From Aureobasidium sp. EXF-3400 (lineage: Eukaryota; Ascomycota; Dothideomycetes; Dothideales; Saccotheciaceae), in contig SWBL01000092.1 of assembly GCA_024195585.1 (NCBI GenBank), positions 62,001 through 126,000 of the forward strand: DNA of 64,000 nt, written 5' to 3'. Shown piece after piece: positions 20,862 to 30,571 of the stretch. Made by a program: the position numbers and the translations under genes. Under the pieces are notes generated by a model. That model searched no databases. It had not been told where the DNA came from and saw only the letters and a list, made by a program, of their open reading frames with translations. Each line of letters opens with the position of its first letter. Position 1 is the stretch's first letter.

Positions 20862-22064
20862 TTATTCGGCATCGAGGGGAGCAACGGGAGGGTTGTCGTT
20901 GACTTGGATGCCACCACGCTTTCTGTGAGAGCTGTCCTCGAAGGGCAAGGTCCAGCCACCCTCAGTATCGGGGGTGGCGAGCCAGAGTCTCATGAGATGG
21001 CGTCTAGGCAATGGAGGGGCGTGGTCCTTGTAGGCTGTGCGTGCGTGAAGGACGTGTTCGTTGCTCAAGAACTGGATGTCACCAATTTCAAGGATCATGT
21101 GCAGAGAAAGGCGGACGCAAGTATCTTCGAGAATCTGAGCGGCGCGAAGTTGCTCAGCCGAAAGGGCGGGGATGGCGCCCGCATCGCTGAAGCGGGTGAG
21201 GGACTTGACGTAGTAAGGATCCCACTTGGAGTAGACACGGCCGTCGGGCTTGGGCTCGAGGTAGAAGACGGATGTGCGAATCCAGTCCTGCTGACCGACC
21301 GACTTCTCGCCCTTACGGTCGAAGTACCAGATGGGCTGGGTGAGCAGCTCGGCCACATCAGGGTTCTCCTTCTGCAAAGCGTTCCACACAGCGTGACTGG
21401 AGACGAGATCAGACTCGCCGCCCTCGAGGGCACGAGCGATACAGAGCAGACCGACGATATCACTGTCATCGGCGTGGAAGTACTGGCGGGCGTTGGTGCG
21501 GTAGATGCGGACCTTGTCAATCTGGCTGGCATCCTCGCCGACGTCCTTGACGTGGCCCAAGACGTGACCGCGGCTGTTCTGGCTGACAAAATAGCCGAGG
21601 TACGTACCCAGACCCATGTAGGCAACAGCCGACTTGTGCAGACCCCATTGCTGAACAGGGAAGCCCTTGAAGAGAATGAAGCCCTTGCCGTCCAGTAGCT
21701 CGCGACGCAGCGAGTGCAGCAGACGACCGGTGGCAGAAGGCAGAGGGAACTTTTCCTTGGTGATGCCGGTCAATGGGGTAGACGAGGCGATGAAGTCGTC
21801 GGCAGCCTTGCTGATTTCGGCAATCTCATCGTTGCTGAAGGGGTGTGTCCAGCGTTCGGGGTTGTGCTTGTATTCCTCAGCCTGCCATACTGTGGGACCA
21901 GTGATTTGCTTGGGGAAGGCCGAGTAGGGAGCAAGCTGGTTGTAGAGAGGATCGAACTGGCCGGCAGTCTTGACTCCGTCAGGGAAGACCTTGGGAGAAG
22001 GGTTGTGGTATGACGGGGCATATCCGGGCAGCTCAAGCGGCGATTGGACGGCGGTTGGAGCCAT
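20862..22064 (-). CDS. TauD/TfdA-like Fe(II)/2-oxoglutarate dioxygenase
   Basis: Predicted non-heme iron oxygenase that couples 2-oxoglutarate decarboxylation to substrate oxidation. The substrate is unknown; bacterial TauD desulfonates taurine, and fungal relatives are diverse. Single exon, 400 aa from the ATG at 22064 (MAPTAV). The iron site is visible as H197-x-D199 in QYFHADDSD, with the distal His near the end in EHVLHARTAYKD and the 2-OG-binding Arg in RRHLMRLWL. Strong GC-rich third positions suggest good expression. The open frame reaches 22217, but the extra 51 residues are Cys/Ser-rich leader-like sequence. No neighbouring sulfur or secondary-metabolism genes help define the role. 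Confidence 0.8.
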   Translation of the reverse strand: MAPTAVQSPLELPGYAPSYHNPSPKVFPDGVKTAGQFDPLYNQLAPYSAFPKQITGPTVWQAEEYKHNPERWTHPFSNDEIAEISKAADDFIASSTPLTGITKEKFPLPSATGRLLHSLRRELLDGKGFILFKGFPVQQWGLHKSAVAYMGLGTYLGYFVSQNSRGHVLGHVKDVGEDASQIDKVRIYRTNARQYFHADDSDIVGLLCIARALEGGESDLVSSHAVWNALQKENPDVAELLTQPIWYFDRKGEKSVGQQDWIRTSVFYLEPKPDGRVYSKWDPYYVKSLTRFSDAGAIPALSAEQLRAAQILEDTCVRLSLHMILEIGDIQFLSNEHVLHARTAYKDHAPPLPRRHLMRLWLATPDTEGGWTLPFEDSSHRKRGGIQVNDNPPVAPLDAE

Positions 22065-23594
22065 GGTGAGGGCGAGAGTTGCGGGCTCGACGGGCAGTGT
22101 TCTGTGATAGATCGAGACGGTTGGTGGGCTTGGAGAGCAGTTCAAGGTAGTGTCGTAGACGGTGTTGCTCAGCGGTGCAGAGGCCTTGGTACAGCAGCAG
22201 AGACAGCGAGTAGACAAGTATATAGTTCATGGCGGCGGTCCTTCCCGATTCAGGCGAGGTAGCAGCGGGCGATGTTGATAATGTCTGATAATGGCAGGCC
22301 GAAGGATGGCGTGCTCCAAGACTCTCTCTTGCGTGATAATTGCCCTATCGGAGCAGTCGCTGCTGCCCGTCGAATCGCAAGAGTGCGGGGTAGCCAGGGC
22401 GTCGACAAGGTTGTGACGGCGATTTCGCGATTGCAAGCGATGAGAACAATCAGCACTCGAATGGCGTGCCTCTACGGCACTCGCGTCGCCCGTCGAGTGT
22501 TATATAACTGATAAGAGGTCCCGATGCTCGGATGGAAAGTGCGTGTCAAACGTCGTCAAAGCACGCAAACAGAGGCCCTTGCGCTGACTTTATAGCACGT
22601 CAGTTTGACCAACGTGGGCGTGCATTGCGCTGAATCTCTGTCCAATCGTCTGGCCTGCTGACCAAAGTCTCACACCCGTTCACATTCCAGACCTGGCGCC
22701 GGTCCAGAGCAATGCGACGTCCAAACCGCCAGCTGAACTCATATAACAATTCATCTTGTAACAACGAGTAGTTGTCGAATCACAACATCTCGCGCGCAGT
22801 TCAGATCTTCCCCAGCCATTTCGTGTGAGATTGTCGGCAGCCATCGTTTTGTCCCTCGGCTTCCGCGCGTGCCGTACGAGCTTTCACCATACCGCTCCAA
22901 TTTCGTGCGACCCATGAGAAGATACGCTGCGTCAGGGACGAAGCCTCGATGCAACTTCAACTTGACGACAGTGTACGTACGGCTCGCTTCTTCGTATACG
23001 AAAGATCAATACATGCCTATAGAAATGCATGATACTATACACAATGGAGCTACATCCACGGAAAGAAGTTGTTTTGGCGTATTCTGTGTAGATACTGACA
23101 ACCTCCTTTTCATGGGTGCTGGGATACGATTTGGCATTGTGGGTTTTGCGGTTTGGCTCAGAGTTATGTCTGGATATGGATATAGCTCTTTTACGTGACG
23201 GTCTGCGTAGAGGGTTTGGTCTTAGCAGACATGTGTCAACAACTTCGCTTTGGATTAAACTATCGAGACCATTGGTCATGAAGTCACAGTCGTCTTTGCT
23301 TATATGGAGAAACAGATTTCTTATAGCACCGAAGCTCATGTCACAGGGGCAGCAGGCAAACTCAGCATCGTTAGGGTAAAGGTATTATTCGCATCACTTA
23401 TAGATTTTGGGTAGGATATAAAGCAATTTCTTCTCGAAGACGGACGTTCTCTCACAGATGTGTTCCTCAAGAATGTCGCCGTCAGAAAATCCCTTCTACC
23501 ATCCGAACGGACATATGTTTCCTCCTCGATGGTATGAGAAGCTAGTGTGGGTGTCGTATAGAAGATGCTGTAAGACAGTAGCTTTCGTGGCGTG
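22065..23594. other. Intergenic region at the left margin of the accessory island
   Basis: Upstream part (22.1-22.6 kb) is the dioxygenase promoter. No gene was recognised. The minus-strand frame at 23336-23815 overlaps the broken gene at 23595-24678 in another phase, and I prefer the latter. Confidence 0.4.
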
Positions 23595-24678
23595 TCAATG
23601 GAAATGTTCTTGACAAACTGCCTCAGGACAGACGTAGACCTCCACCTTTGGAGCACGTGCATCTTGATCCGCGTTGCCAGCTGCCATCGATCTAGGCAGA
23701 ACTCGTAGCTTTGTCGTGGGTTGGTTCGAAGAGATAGTGGCGTCATCTTCAGTTGGAGTGACGGGTCGGTTGATGACAGTGGGAGCTCGGCAACCATAAT
23801 ACTCAGTCTTCTCATCGGGAGTCCAAGAGACCCTAACAGATCTGCTGTTGTACCACTCTTCTATGGGACCGTGTGCAGGATGAGAGAGTGCTCATTGCCA
23901 TGCATATGAGCGGCAAAGTGCGCGACAGTGTTTTTGGGTGCATTAATACTCTGTTCATCTGTCTCCGCCGTCATTATGTCTCCTTTTTTTCTTCACTGTG
24001 AACAAAGTCAACCCCAGATCCAACGACATGTGCGTTTGTGGCATACTCTTGGTTCAGTGAGTTCGGTACACCAGTAAGGTCCGGGGACTCCTGGACGATA
24101 CCAGCCGGATGATCCCCGTGACGAGGAGGAGGAGCGGCCATGCCTTCATATATACCAAGGCGGCGAAGCTCCAGGACGTGTGAGTCATAGACAGCGCGTG
24201 GTATCATGACATAGTCTGTAGAGTTGGGGAACACGGCAGCAGCAAGCAAAGCTGGTGTTCGAGACGGACCGGCGGTGGTGGTATGAGGAGAGGCTGGTCT
24301 ACGAGACGGTTCCGCGATATCTGGAGGATGGGATGCAGTTCTGCGAGATTGCTCGGCGACATCAGGAGGAGGAGAGGCTGTAGTTTGAGGTTGACCGGCT
24401 ATACTAGCAGCAACAAAGGCTGGTGCTCGAGAGGATCCGGCTGTGAGTGTAGACAGAACGGCGGGTCTGAGAGCGATTGACGATGATCTAGGTGAGACTG
24501 CGTGTCTAGAACCAGCATTATCTGTGACTGCGGCGAGCCTTGGGGCAGTTCTGCTATTTGTGTAAGTGGAAGCTATGTGAAAAACGTGTCGATAGACATA
24601 CGAGGAGAGTGAGGCTCGCAGTTTAGTAGCGCGATTGTCCTTTAGGGTCTCCGCCTTCTTCCTCTTCTTGTTGTCCAT
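23595..24678 (-). pseudogene. Broken low-complexity gene, unknown function
   Basis: The first frame (24678-23974, ATG at 24678) gives 234 aa. It starts basic (KKRKK), then has Ala/Ser/Pro/Arg repeats of the kind PDIAEPSRRPASP, then a more ordered end. It stops right after a run of seven A (minus strand). Coding-like sequence continues at once in the next phase (ATG overlapping the stop as TAATG; HMHGNEHSLILHTVP). It is interrupted again at a CCC run and resumes in a third phase (EEWYNSRSVRVSWTPDEKTE) to a stop at 23597-23595. Each switch would be repaired by one base in a homopolymer. Two explanations are open: real decay next to the repeat island, or sequence error. No family was recognised. 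Confidence 0.4.
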
Positions 24679-24700
24679 GCTGACGATGTCAGATGCAAGA

Positions 24701-24765
24701 GCGATGTGAGATGGAGGAGCGATGTAAGATGGAGGAGCGATGTGAGATGGAGGAGCGATGTTAGA
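24701..24765. repeat. 18-bp tandem repeat, 3.6 copies
   Basis: Units at 24701, 24719, 24737 and a partial one at 24755, consensus gcgatgtgagatggagga with one or two changes. It lies just upstream of the ATG of the broken gene. Confidence 0.85.
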
Positions 24766-24854
24766 GCGGAACGCAGAGTGAAAGCGCAGAACAGAAGCAG
24801 GACGTAGAGGATAGAGTGATCGTAAAGGGCAAAGTAAATGCGTGGAAGTAAAAA

Positions 24855-24945
24855 CACGAAGTAGAAGCACGAAGTAGAAGCACGAAGTAACAGCACGAAG
24901 TAACAGCACGAAGTAAACACGAAGCGAAAGCACGAAGTAAATACA
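24855..24945. repeat. 13-bp tandem repeat, about seven copies
   Basis: Imperfect units of cacgaagtagaag, drifting to cacgaagtaacag and cacgaagtaaa. The period is not a multiple of three, so the long frame crossing it (to 25011) is unlikely to be coding. Confidence 0.8.
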
Positions 24946-25020
24946 GGAAGTGAACGGGAGGAGGAGATGCAATGCAAGTGTTTCGTGCATGAGCCGAGGA
25001 GATCTGATCAACTAATGGTC

Positions 25021-26160
25021 AAGTTTGGCGTAGTTAAGCTTGAGATCAGGGGAAGTCCTTTTCGACCAATTGATAAAACAAATCTGCTTCAGAAGCTACA
25101 TGTTTTCGTAGCTGACCTGGAGAGCCCATCTACGTCGACGCAGTTAAGCCGAGTATTAGAGAAAGTCCCTTTCGACCAGTTGTTGAAACCAATCTGGCTT
25201 GGAAGCGACTTGTGTTCGTAGATGGGATAGAAAGAACGTTTTATCAGGCCGACCTACGTTGACGCAGTTAAACCGGGCGTGAGAGCAAGCGCTTTCTGAA
25301 CAATCGATGAAAGCAGTCTACCCTGGACAAGCTATATGTAATTGTAAGTGGGCTGAAGAGTTCCAAGCAGCTGGCGAGTCAACATTTACGCAGTTAAGCC
25401 AGGCATGAGAGAAAGCTCTTTCTGAACAAATGATGGAACCAGTCTACTTCGGACAAGCTACTGTGTCTCTGTAAGTGAGCTGAAGATTTCAAACCTGCTG
25501 GTCGATCGACATTAACGCAGTTAAGCCTGGTATTAGAAGAAGTTCCTTTGAAAAAGAGGCTCCACTGCTCCGGTTACTAACGAATAGGTGACGAACAGAC
25601 GAGATTTCTCAGGTGCCTCTATGAATCTCGACGTACTTAGGCCTGGGATCAGAGAAAGCCCTCTCCGAACAACAGGCCACACTGCTCTGTTTACTAATGA
25701 ACAGTTGACGAGCTGAGGAGAATCCACCATTGATTGATCGATCGATTTCGACGTAATTAAGCCTGACTCAGAAGAAATCTCTTTTCGAACAATAGGTCAC
25801 ACTGCTCTGACAAAAGCGATTTCCAACATATAATCGACGAGGTGAGGGATCCCTCCAATGTGTTGATCAACTTTGACACAGTCAAGCCTGGTTTCAGAGA
25901 ACAACAGGGTCACACTAGACGGTTACTAATGTATCGCTGACGAGCTGGTGAGAAGTCTCAAGTGCTTCAACCAAATTGAACGTGGTGAAGCCTGACTTCA
26001 GAACAACATCTTATCAAGAACCAGGTCTCCCTGCTCTGCCCAAGTAGTTATCGATACAGAACTCGGCAATCGGGCGAGGATTGTCGAGTACCTCACTAGA
26101 GGTCAAGCTACTTAGACCTGCATCCAGCATAATACCTTCTTGTATGGTTGGTGATAGAGT
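25021..26160. repeat. Degenerate ~120-bp tandem array, about ten units
   Basis: A core like gcAGTTAAGCCTG followed by a variable stretch containing AGAGAAAG..CTTTC recurs at 25031, 25141, 25265, 25391, 25518, 25634, 25754, 25879, 25983 and about 26109. Spacings are 104 to 127 bp. Units are strongly diverged but keep order (core, then AGAAAGTCC-like box, then CCA..CTG). No open frame spans it. Confidence 0.7.
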
Positions 26161-26513
26161 CGTAGTCGCGATGGAGACAGGTATTTAAATTATAGCTGGT
26201 GCATGGAAGAGAGGCATGTCATGTTGTAGCCGAGGTTGGCCGCTACTCAGAGGACAAAAGTACCGGCCAGTGAAGCCTGTCAACAGAGGCTTCTCAACAA
26301 AATATGCCTTTTGCACCAATTTTGTGTCCAGATGAGAAATCCATGCAGCCGACGATCAGTGTGTTGACCTCTGACTGGAAGGAGTATTCTCTTGCTTGAC
26401 CTCACTTATCTGCTTCAACTGATGACCCGGTTGAAGCCTTTAACCGAAGCCAAGCTTCACCCCCACAAATAATATGTTTATATTCTAACAGATCTGGAAA
26501 ATGCCCCACAGCT
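26161..26513. other. Spacer between the tandem array and the tRNA-like locus
   Basis: No gene or clear repeat unit was recognised here. Confidence 0.4.
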
Positions 26514-26695
26514 GCCCCTGTGGTCTAGTGGTACGATAGTGAGTAACCCCCGTGGCCTTGTGGTACGATTGTTACACACAGTCGTCCCATGTTCGAAAAC
26601 TTTTCACTAACCACTTCCAGCTTGCTTCGGGTAACACCGCCAGTTCTACTGGCACTAATTGTGAGTGGCCCCGGGTTCGAATCCCGGCGGGGGCC
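26514..26695 (+). pseudogene. Rearranged tRNA-Pro-like locus
   Basis: The 5' half GCCCCTG-TGGTCTAGTGGTACGAT (26514-26537) has an acceptor strand able to pair with CGGGGGC at 26688-26694. The T arm (ccgggTTCGAATcccgg) is intact, and a T-rich run follows. A second, diverged 5' half starts at 26547 (CCCCCG-TGGCCTTGTGGTACGATT). The anticodon stem cannot be formed cleanly, and ~90 bp sit between the halves. The layout resembles the intron-bearing tRNA-Pro at 44136, so I read it as a chimeric pseudogene. Confidence 0.6.
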
Positions 26696-26906
26696 GTCTT
26701 TTTGGCCTTTAGGGGTGCTATATAGTCTTTTGGAAGAGGTAGGGAGGTTGTAGGAAAAGTTTTGAAGAAGTTCCGGACAGATTCGAACCGTGGTCCTCGG
26801 CTTGAAGCCTAGAGTCACGTGACTTTTGCGGCTTTCCCGAACCCGGGACCACTCACAATCAGTGCCAGTAGAACTGGCGGTGTTACCCGAAGCAAGCTGG
26901 AAGTGG
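26611..26906. repeat. 69-bp inverted repeat containing a tRNA 3' half
   Basis: Bases 26611-26679 and the reverse complement of 26838-26906 match at all but two positions, including GTGAGTGG and CCGGGTTCG of the T arm. The loop is ~158 bp. It contains another tRNA-like fragment on the minus strand near 26775-26790 (CACGGTTCGAATCTGT). Confidence 0.8.
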
Positions 26907-26950
26907 TGACGGGCCTCGGGAGCTCTCGTGTCTACATGTCTACATGTTTA

Positions 26951-27262
26951 GGGTGCGTTCGGTTCGCGGTTTAGTTAAGGATCCGTTACGGCAGCAACTC
27001 GAGTCACGACTCTGAATCGATGCGTGGACTGTGCGCTTAACTGAAGCTCACAGGACCTCGAGAGGTCCGTTGGAATTTGGCATGTTCAGTTAAGAAACCA
27101 ACAAATCCGATTGGCTGCGGGGCTCTTCACTCAAGTGATTCCTGACGGGATCCGTCAAGGTCTAACTAAACCAGTGGTCAACCGAACAGAAAGCCAGTTA
27201 CAGTCACAGTCAAGCTGACGAAGCCTGACGGACCTTAACTAAACCACGAACCGAACGCACTC
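26951..27262. mobile_element. MITE, PIF/Harbinger-like terminal inverted repeats
   Basis: 312 bp bounded by ~30-bp inverted ends, gggtgcgttcggttcgcggt on the left and its near-perfect complement ending gaacgcactc on the right, both continuing as TTTAGTTAAGG inward. It is flanked by TTA (26948-26950) and TAA (27263-27265), which would suit a 3-bp TWA target. It has no open frame and must be non-autonomous. The superfamily is inferred from TIR style only. Confidence 0.65.
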
Positions 27263-27333
27263 TAAGTTAGATGGCTGCATTGAGGATTTTGATCAAAAGG
27301 AGTGCTGGTAGTGACTGAGCAGGCCGAAGACGC

Positions 27334-27447
27334 AGACAGTAGTTAAGCGGGACAACTTATAAGGGTCATCAAGTAAACACTCAAGACGAAGGAAGAACAA
27401 TACACGAAAAGAAGGACACCTTTTGATCATGGCTAGGATTATGTACA
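27334..27447. repeat. Dispersed repeat copy 1 (partner at 30433-30551)
   Basis: Shares cagtagttaagcgggacaa near its start and catggctaggattatgtac near its end with 30433-30551, same order and spacing, diverged between. Together they may be ends of an old element. Confidence 0.6.
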
Positions 27448-27748
27448 CGGATGGACCCTTGGTGCATTCGTCTCAGACGAGATGTCGCGTCCAAATTTGA
27501 AACTCAAGAGAAGGTTGTTCTACATCGGTCGACGTCGAGAAAACCATCGCGTCTGTGGGACCATTTCCATTCTGGAATACCGGCACGACAAGGAGTGTTG
27601 AGATCAACGAGCTCCGTCTGGCTCCGAAATTTGGATTCTCAACATGTCCACGAGAAAAGAAGTTGTAAATCCTTCGACAGCACCAAGTCTAGGCGACAAA
27701 CCCGGACGAAGACGAGGAATAAATTTAGATGAGATGACAGCTTTCAGC

Positions 27749-28512
27749 CTTACGGAAATTTGATGGCACCTCTGCCTCAGTGGATGCTTCACAACATCGG
27801 TTGATATCCTTGGATTCAAGCCCGGCCACCGGGGTGATACTTCGAATATCGTGCACTTTCCTTCACATTCCCCTCTCGCAAATTTGCTACCTCAACCATA
27901 CTGCTTAGCAGCTGGAAATAAGTGGAGGCTTTCAAGAAGATCTTCAAAATTGGCAGCGGACCGTGGAGGCTGCGATACACTGCAAAGAAATCCGCCCTGT
28001 AGGAAGCGAGCCCCGTCAGGACGGCCTCCTGTGAATTTCCTCGCAACAAGTCTGATCGAACAGACCAATGGGTTTTGAAGCATCCGATTGATGGGTACGA
28101 GAACTTCGACGATGAAACTGACTATCACTCTGACTCTCCACAAACATAGACTGCACTCTCCGAACACAGTTCTTTGATTTCGAAAAAAGATTATCGCTCT
28201 CGAACACTCTGGCACTGGAGAGTACGCCCAACCTTGGAGAACCAGAGAGAGAAACCTAGAACATACCGCCTCGCCCGTGACAGCATGCAGACCCTCTGCT
28301 GGTCATGATGACTGTCCAAGAACTGTCGGAATGTGATTGTTCGGATAGTACCTTTTCCGAGGATAGCAAAGGAGAAGAACCCCCGTAGAGTGGATTGCAG
28401 ATTATCCTTGACACCGCCTAGGTACTCCAGCTATCAACCTTACTGAAATCTGATGGCACCCCTGCCTCAGTGTGGATGCTTCACAACATCGGTCGACATC
28501 CTCGGGTTCAAC
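27749..28512. repeat. Pair of ~72-bp direct repeats
   Basis: 27749-27819 and 28438-28512 align almost throughout (ccttac.gaaat.tgatggc, then cctgcctcagt, gatgcttcacaacatcgg). Both include the 16-bp motif. A further shared piece, aagaagatcttcaa, lies near 27938 and 28509. Confidence 0.75.
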
Positions 28513-29571
28513 AAGAAGATCTTCAAGAATGGCATAAAGAGAAGTCCGTAAATCTATAATCTAATTGGAAAACTCTCCCTCTCCTCCCACTCAAGCATAG
28601 GACAAGTTGAGCGTGAACAAAATGAGCACATGAGGTCCCCCAGGGAACCAGAAGACTATAAGACCAGGATGTTGACCGATCTTGACGGTGCAGTGAGCAG
28701 CTTTTCGGACCCTCCTGAACAACACTGCAAGAAGGAGGTGGTGAGGGTGGTGGAGATGCTGGAGGTGCGATGGATTGCCGCCTCGCTTATATGCCAAAGC
28801 CGGAATGAAATAACCAAGATGATAGTAGGTCACATCGGTCGACATCCAGCTAAGAATACACCGACATGATCCTATGCACAACGCTGATGGGCGTCGGCGA
28901 CCGGAAAGGTTAGTCCAGTATGTTAAACGATGTTCGTGGAGAAGTCAATAACACTACGAAGTCATCAGGCACAACGCGACCATCCAGAGTCGCCTTTCAG
29001 CTCCCATATGACTCAAGCTCATCGAGCAGTATCTCTCATCCCTCGCGAGCTCGGAGCCAGTTACATCGGTCGAAATCCAGCCAAGCATACATCGCAATTG
29101 AACTTCATACTCTCCACGTACCCGACATGTCGGAGCTACAATGTATCTTTACATTAAGGAGGAGAAAGAGTACATGTTCGAGATGCTTTGTCAGGAAACC
29201 TGATTGAAAGCTAGAGAGAAAAAATGGTGCATACGTATTGTGTCTTGGACAATGCCACCAGAGTTGGAGCGGTGGTCAACACATTCGCCTAACTGAAGTA
29301 CACTGCACACTGTTAAACTAACGCTGCTAATGATCACTGGTTTATGTCTCTACACTTTGACGATGCACGGGAGTCGGGACACCGTGCTTGAATAGTGCCG
29401 TTCGGATCTACTAATTATCACCGAAGATGATAGCAGTCTCACCCTTTTATCCTTATCTCGATGATGATTTAGCAAGAGCTACATCGGTCGACATTCTGGA
29501 CATTCTTCTATCCAACCATTTTTTTCCCAACAGGCAGGAAACACTGAAGAGTAACCGAGCAACTACCAAGT

Positions 29572-29683
29572 GGGTGCGAGCAAACATGTCACCCCCCTTT
29601 GGTGATTTTGTCAATAAATTTGCTAGTGTGGGGGTGACATGTTTGCTCACACCCCCTTGTACGATTCTTGTGGACACAAGAAT
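29572..29683. repeat. Foldback and adjacent perfect hairpin
   Basis: GAGCAAACATGTCACCCCC (29578-29596) is perfectly inverted at GGGGGTGACATGTTTGCTC (29630-29648), extending to ~27 bp per arm with two mismatches. Just after it ATTCTTGTG-GA-CACAAGAAT (29664-29683) is a perfect 9-bp hairpin. Confidence 0.8.
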
Positions 29684-30432
29684 ATTAAGGGGACTTTGAG
29701 CGCATCAGAACTGACGTCTTGAAATCTGCGTCAACGGCGACCATGCCTCTCATGGAAATTGGTGGAGGATGTTGACCAATGTTGTTGTGGCTGGACCGCT
29801 CGCACTCTAGCAACTTGATAGAAGTGGTGAGGAAGAGACTTTTAAGGATGAGCATGGTGCATGGTGCATAAGTGTCCAGACAATGGCAAAGAGTGGCTCG
29901 CTGGTCAGGATGTTGACCGATGTTCGAGTCGGCTAGCCTCGTGGTCGGGTGGCACGTCCTGAATACGACTGGGCATATCCTCTAAACCCGGCGAACACAT
30001 TCCGAAATCATGGAGATGATTTATCGTGATGGCAAATCGTGTATCTGTAGGCCATATAGATGTACAGCTACTTTCTGTATAGGACTGCGTTTGTATTTCC
30101 ATAGCTGACTGTACTACCTTTGGCATAATGAAGGACATAAAACCTATCACACTGACCTTTCGAAATTTGAAAATATGGTGTTGAGATTCATCTGCAGACA
30201 TTCAAGTGATACTTATAGTGGTGCATTCGGGCGAACGTGATTACTTCAGCTTCCTCATTCCGGTCTGGTCTACTGATATCCCGCGGTAACCCAAGCTCGA
30301 GTGTTAGCACTCTGTCTCGGCAATCGCTTGATACATTCCTCAAGATACAAGTTTATTTTCACCTTACCCGAGGAGCTTGAACCAAGGGCCAGCGCGGCAC
30401 CACCACTGTTAGGCAGTGTTAGCAGACGCCCT

Positions 30433-30551
30433 GCGAACACAGGCAGTAGTCAAGCGGGACAAGTTACATAGTTACTCAGTGGATTCTGAATATGGAAGAC
30501 AAAGAATGTGCAAAGAAGAGAACTTTTTATGCATGGCTAGGATTATGTACT
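30433..30551. repeat. Dispersed repeat copy 2, abutting the bestrophin 3' end
   Basis: Partner of 27334-27447. Ends only 21 bp before the bestrophin stop codon at 30572, so it probably overlaps that gene's 3' UTR. Confidence 0.55.
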
Positions 30552-30571
30552 GGTACCCGAGCGCAATCATC

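Larger units (their letters stand above)
27522..29923. repeat. Island with dispersed 16-bp motif ACATCGGTCGACATCC
   Basis: Forward copies start at 27522, 27794, 28486, 28832, 29063 and 29481. Reverse copies (ggatgttgaccgat) lie near 28668, 29767 and 29908. Flanks are also partly shared (for example CCAGCTAAG / CCAGCCAAG after 28832 and 29063). No convincing gene lies between 27.3 and 30.4 kb. Confidence 0.7.

Noticed and set aside
20904..21698. 264-codon plus-strand frame
   Set aside because: Exact antisense shadow of the TauD-like gene, produced by its GC-rich third positions.
20862..22064. Secondary-metabolite cluster anchored on the dioxygenase
   Set aside because: No synthase, P450, transporter or regulator genes lie near it.
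24679..25011. N-terminal extension of the 23.6-24.7 kb frame with hydrophobic repeats
   Set aside because: Encoded by 13-bp and 18-bp tandem repeats. The 13-bp period is not a multiple of three, so the peptide is an artefact of the repeat.
25021..26160. Tandem 5S rRNA genes
   Set aside because: Only the ~10-base AGTTAAGC core resembles 5S. I could not align the rest, so it is listed as a repeat array.
25021..30433. CRISPR array or prokaryotic element
   Set aside because: Units are diverged without constant spacers, and the surrounding genes are eukaryotic with introns.
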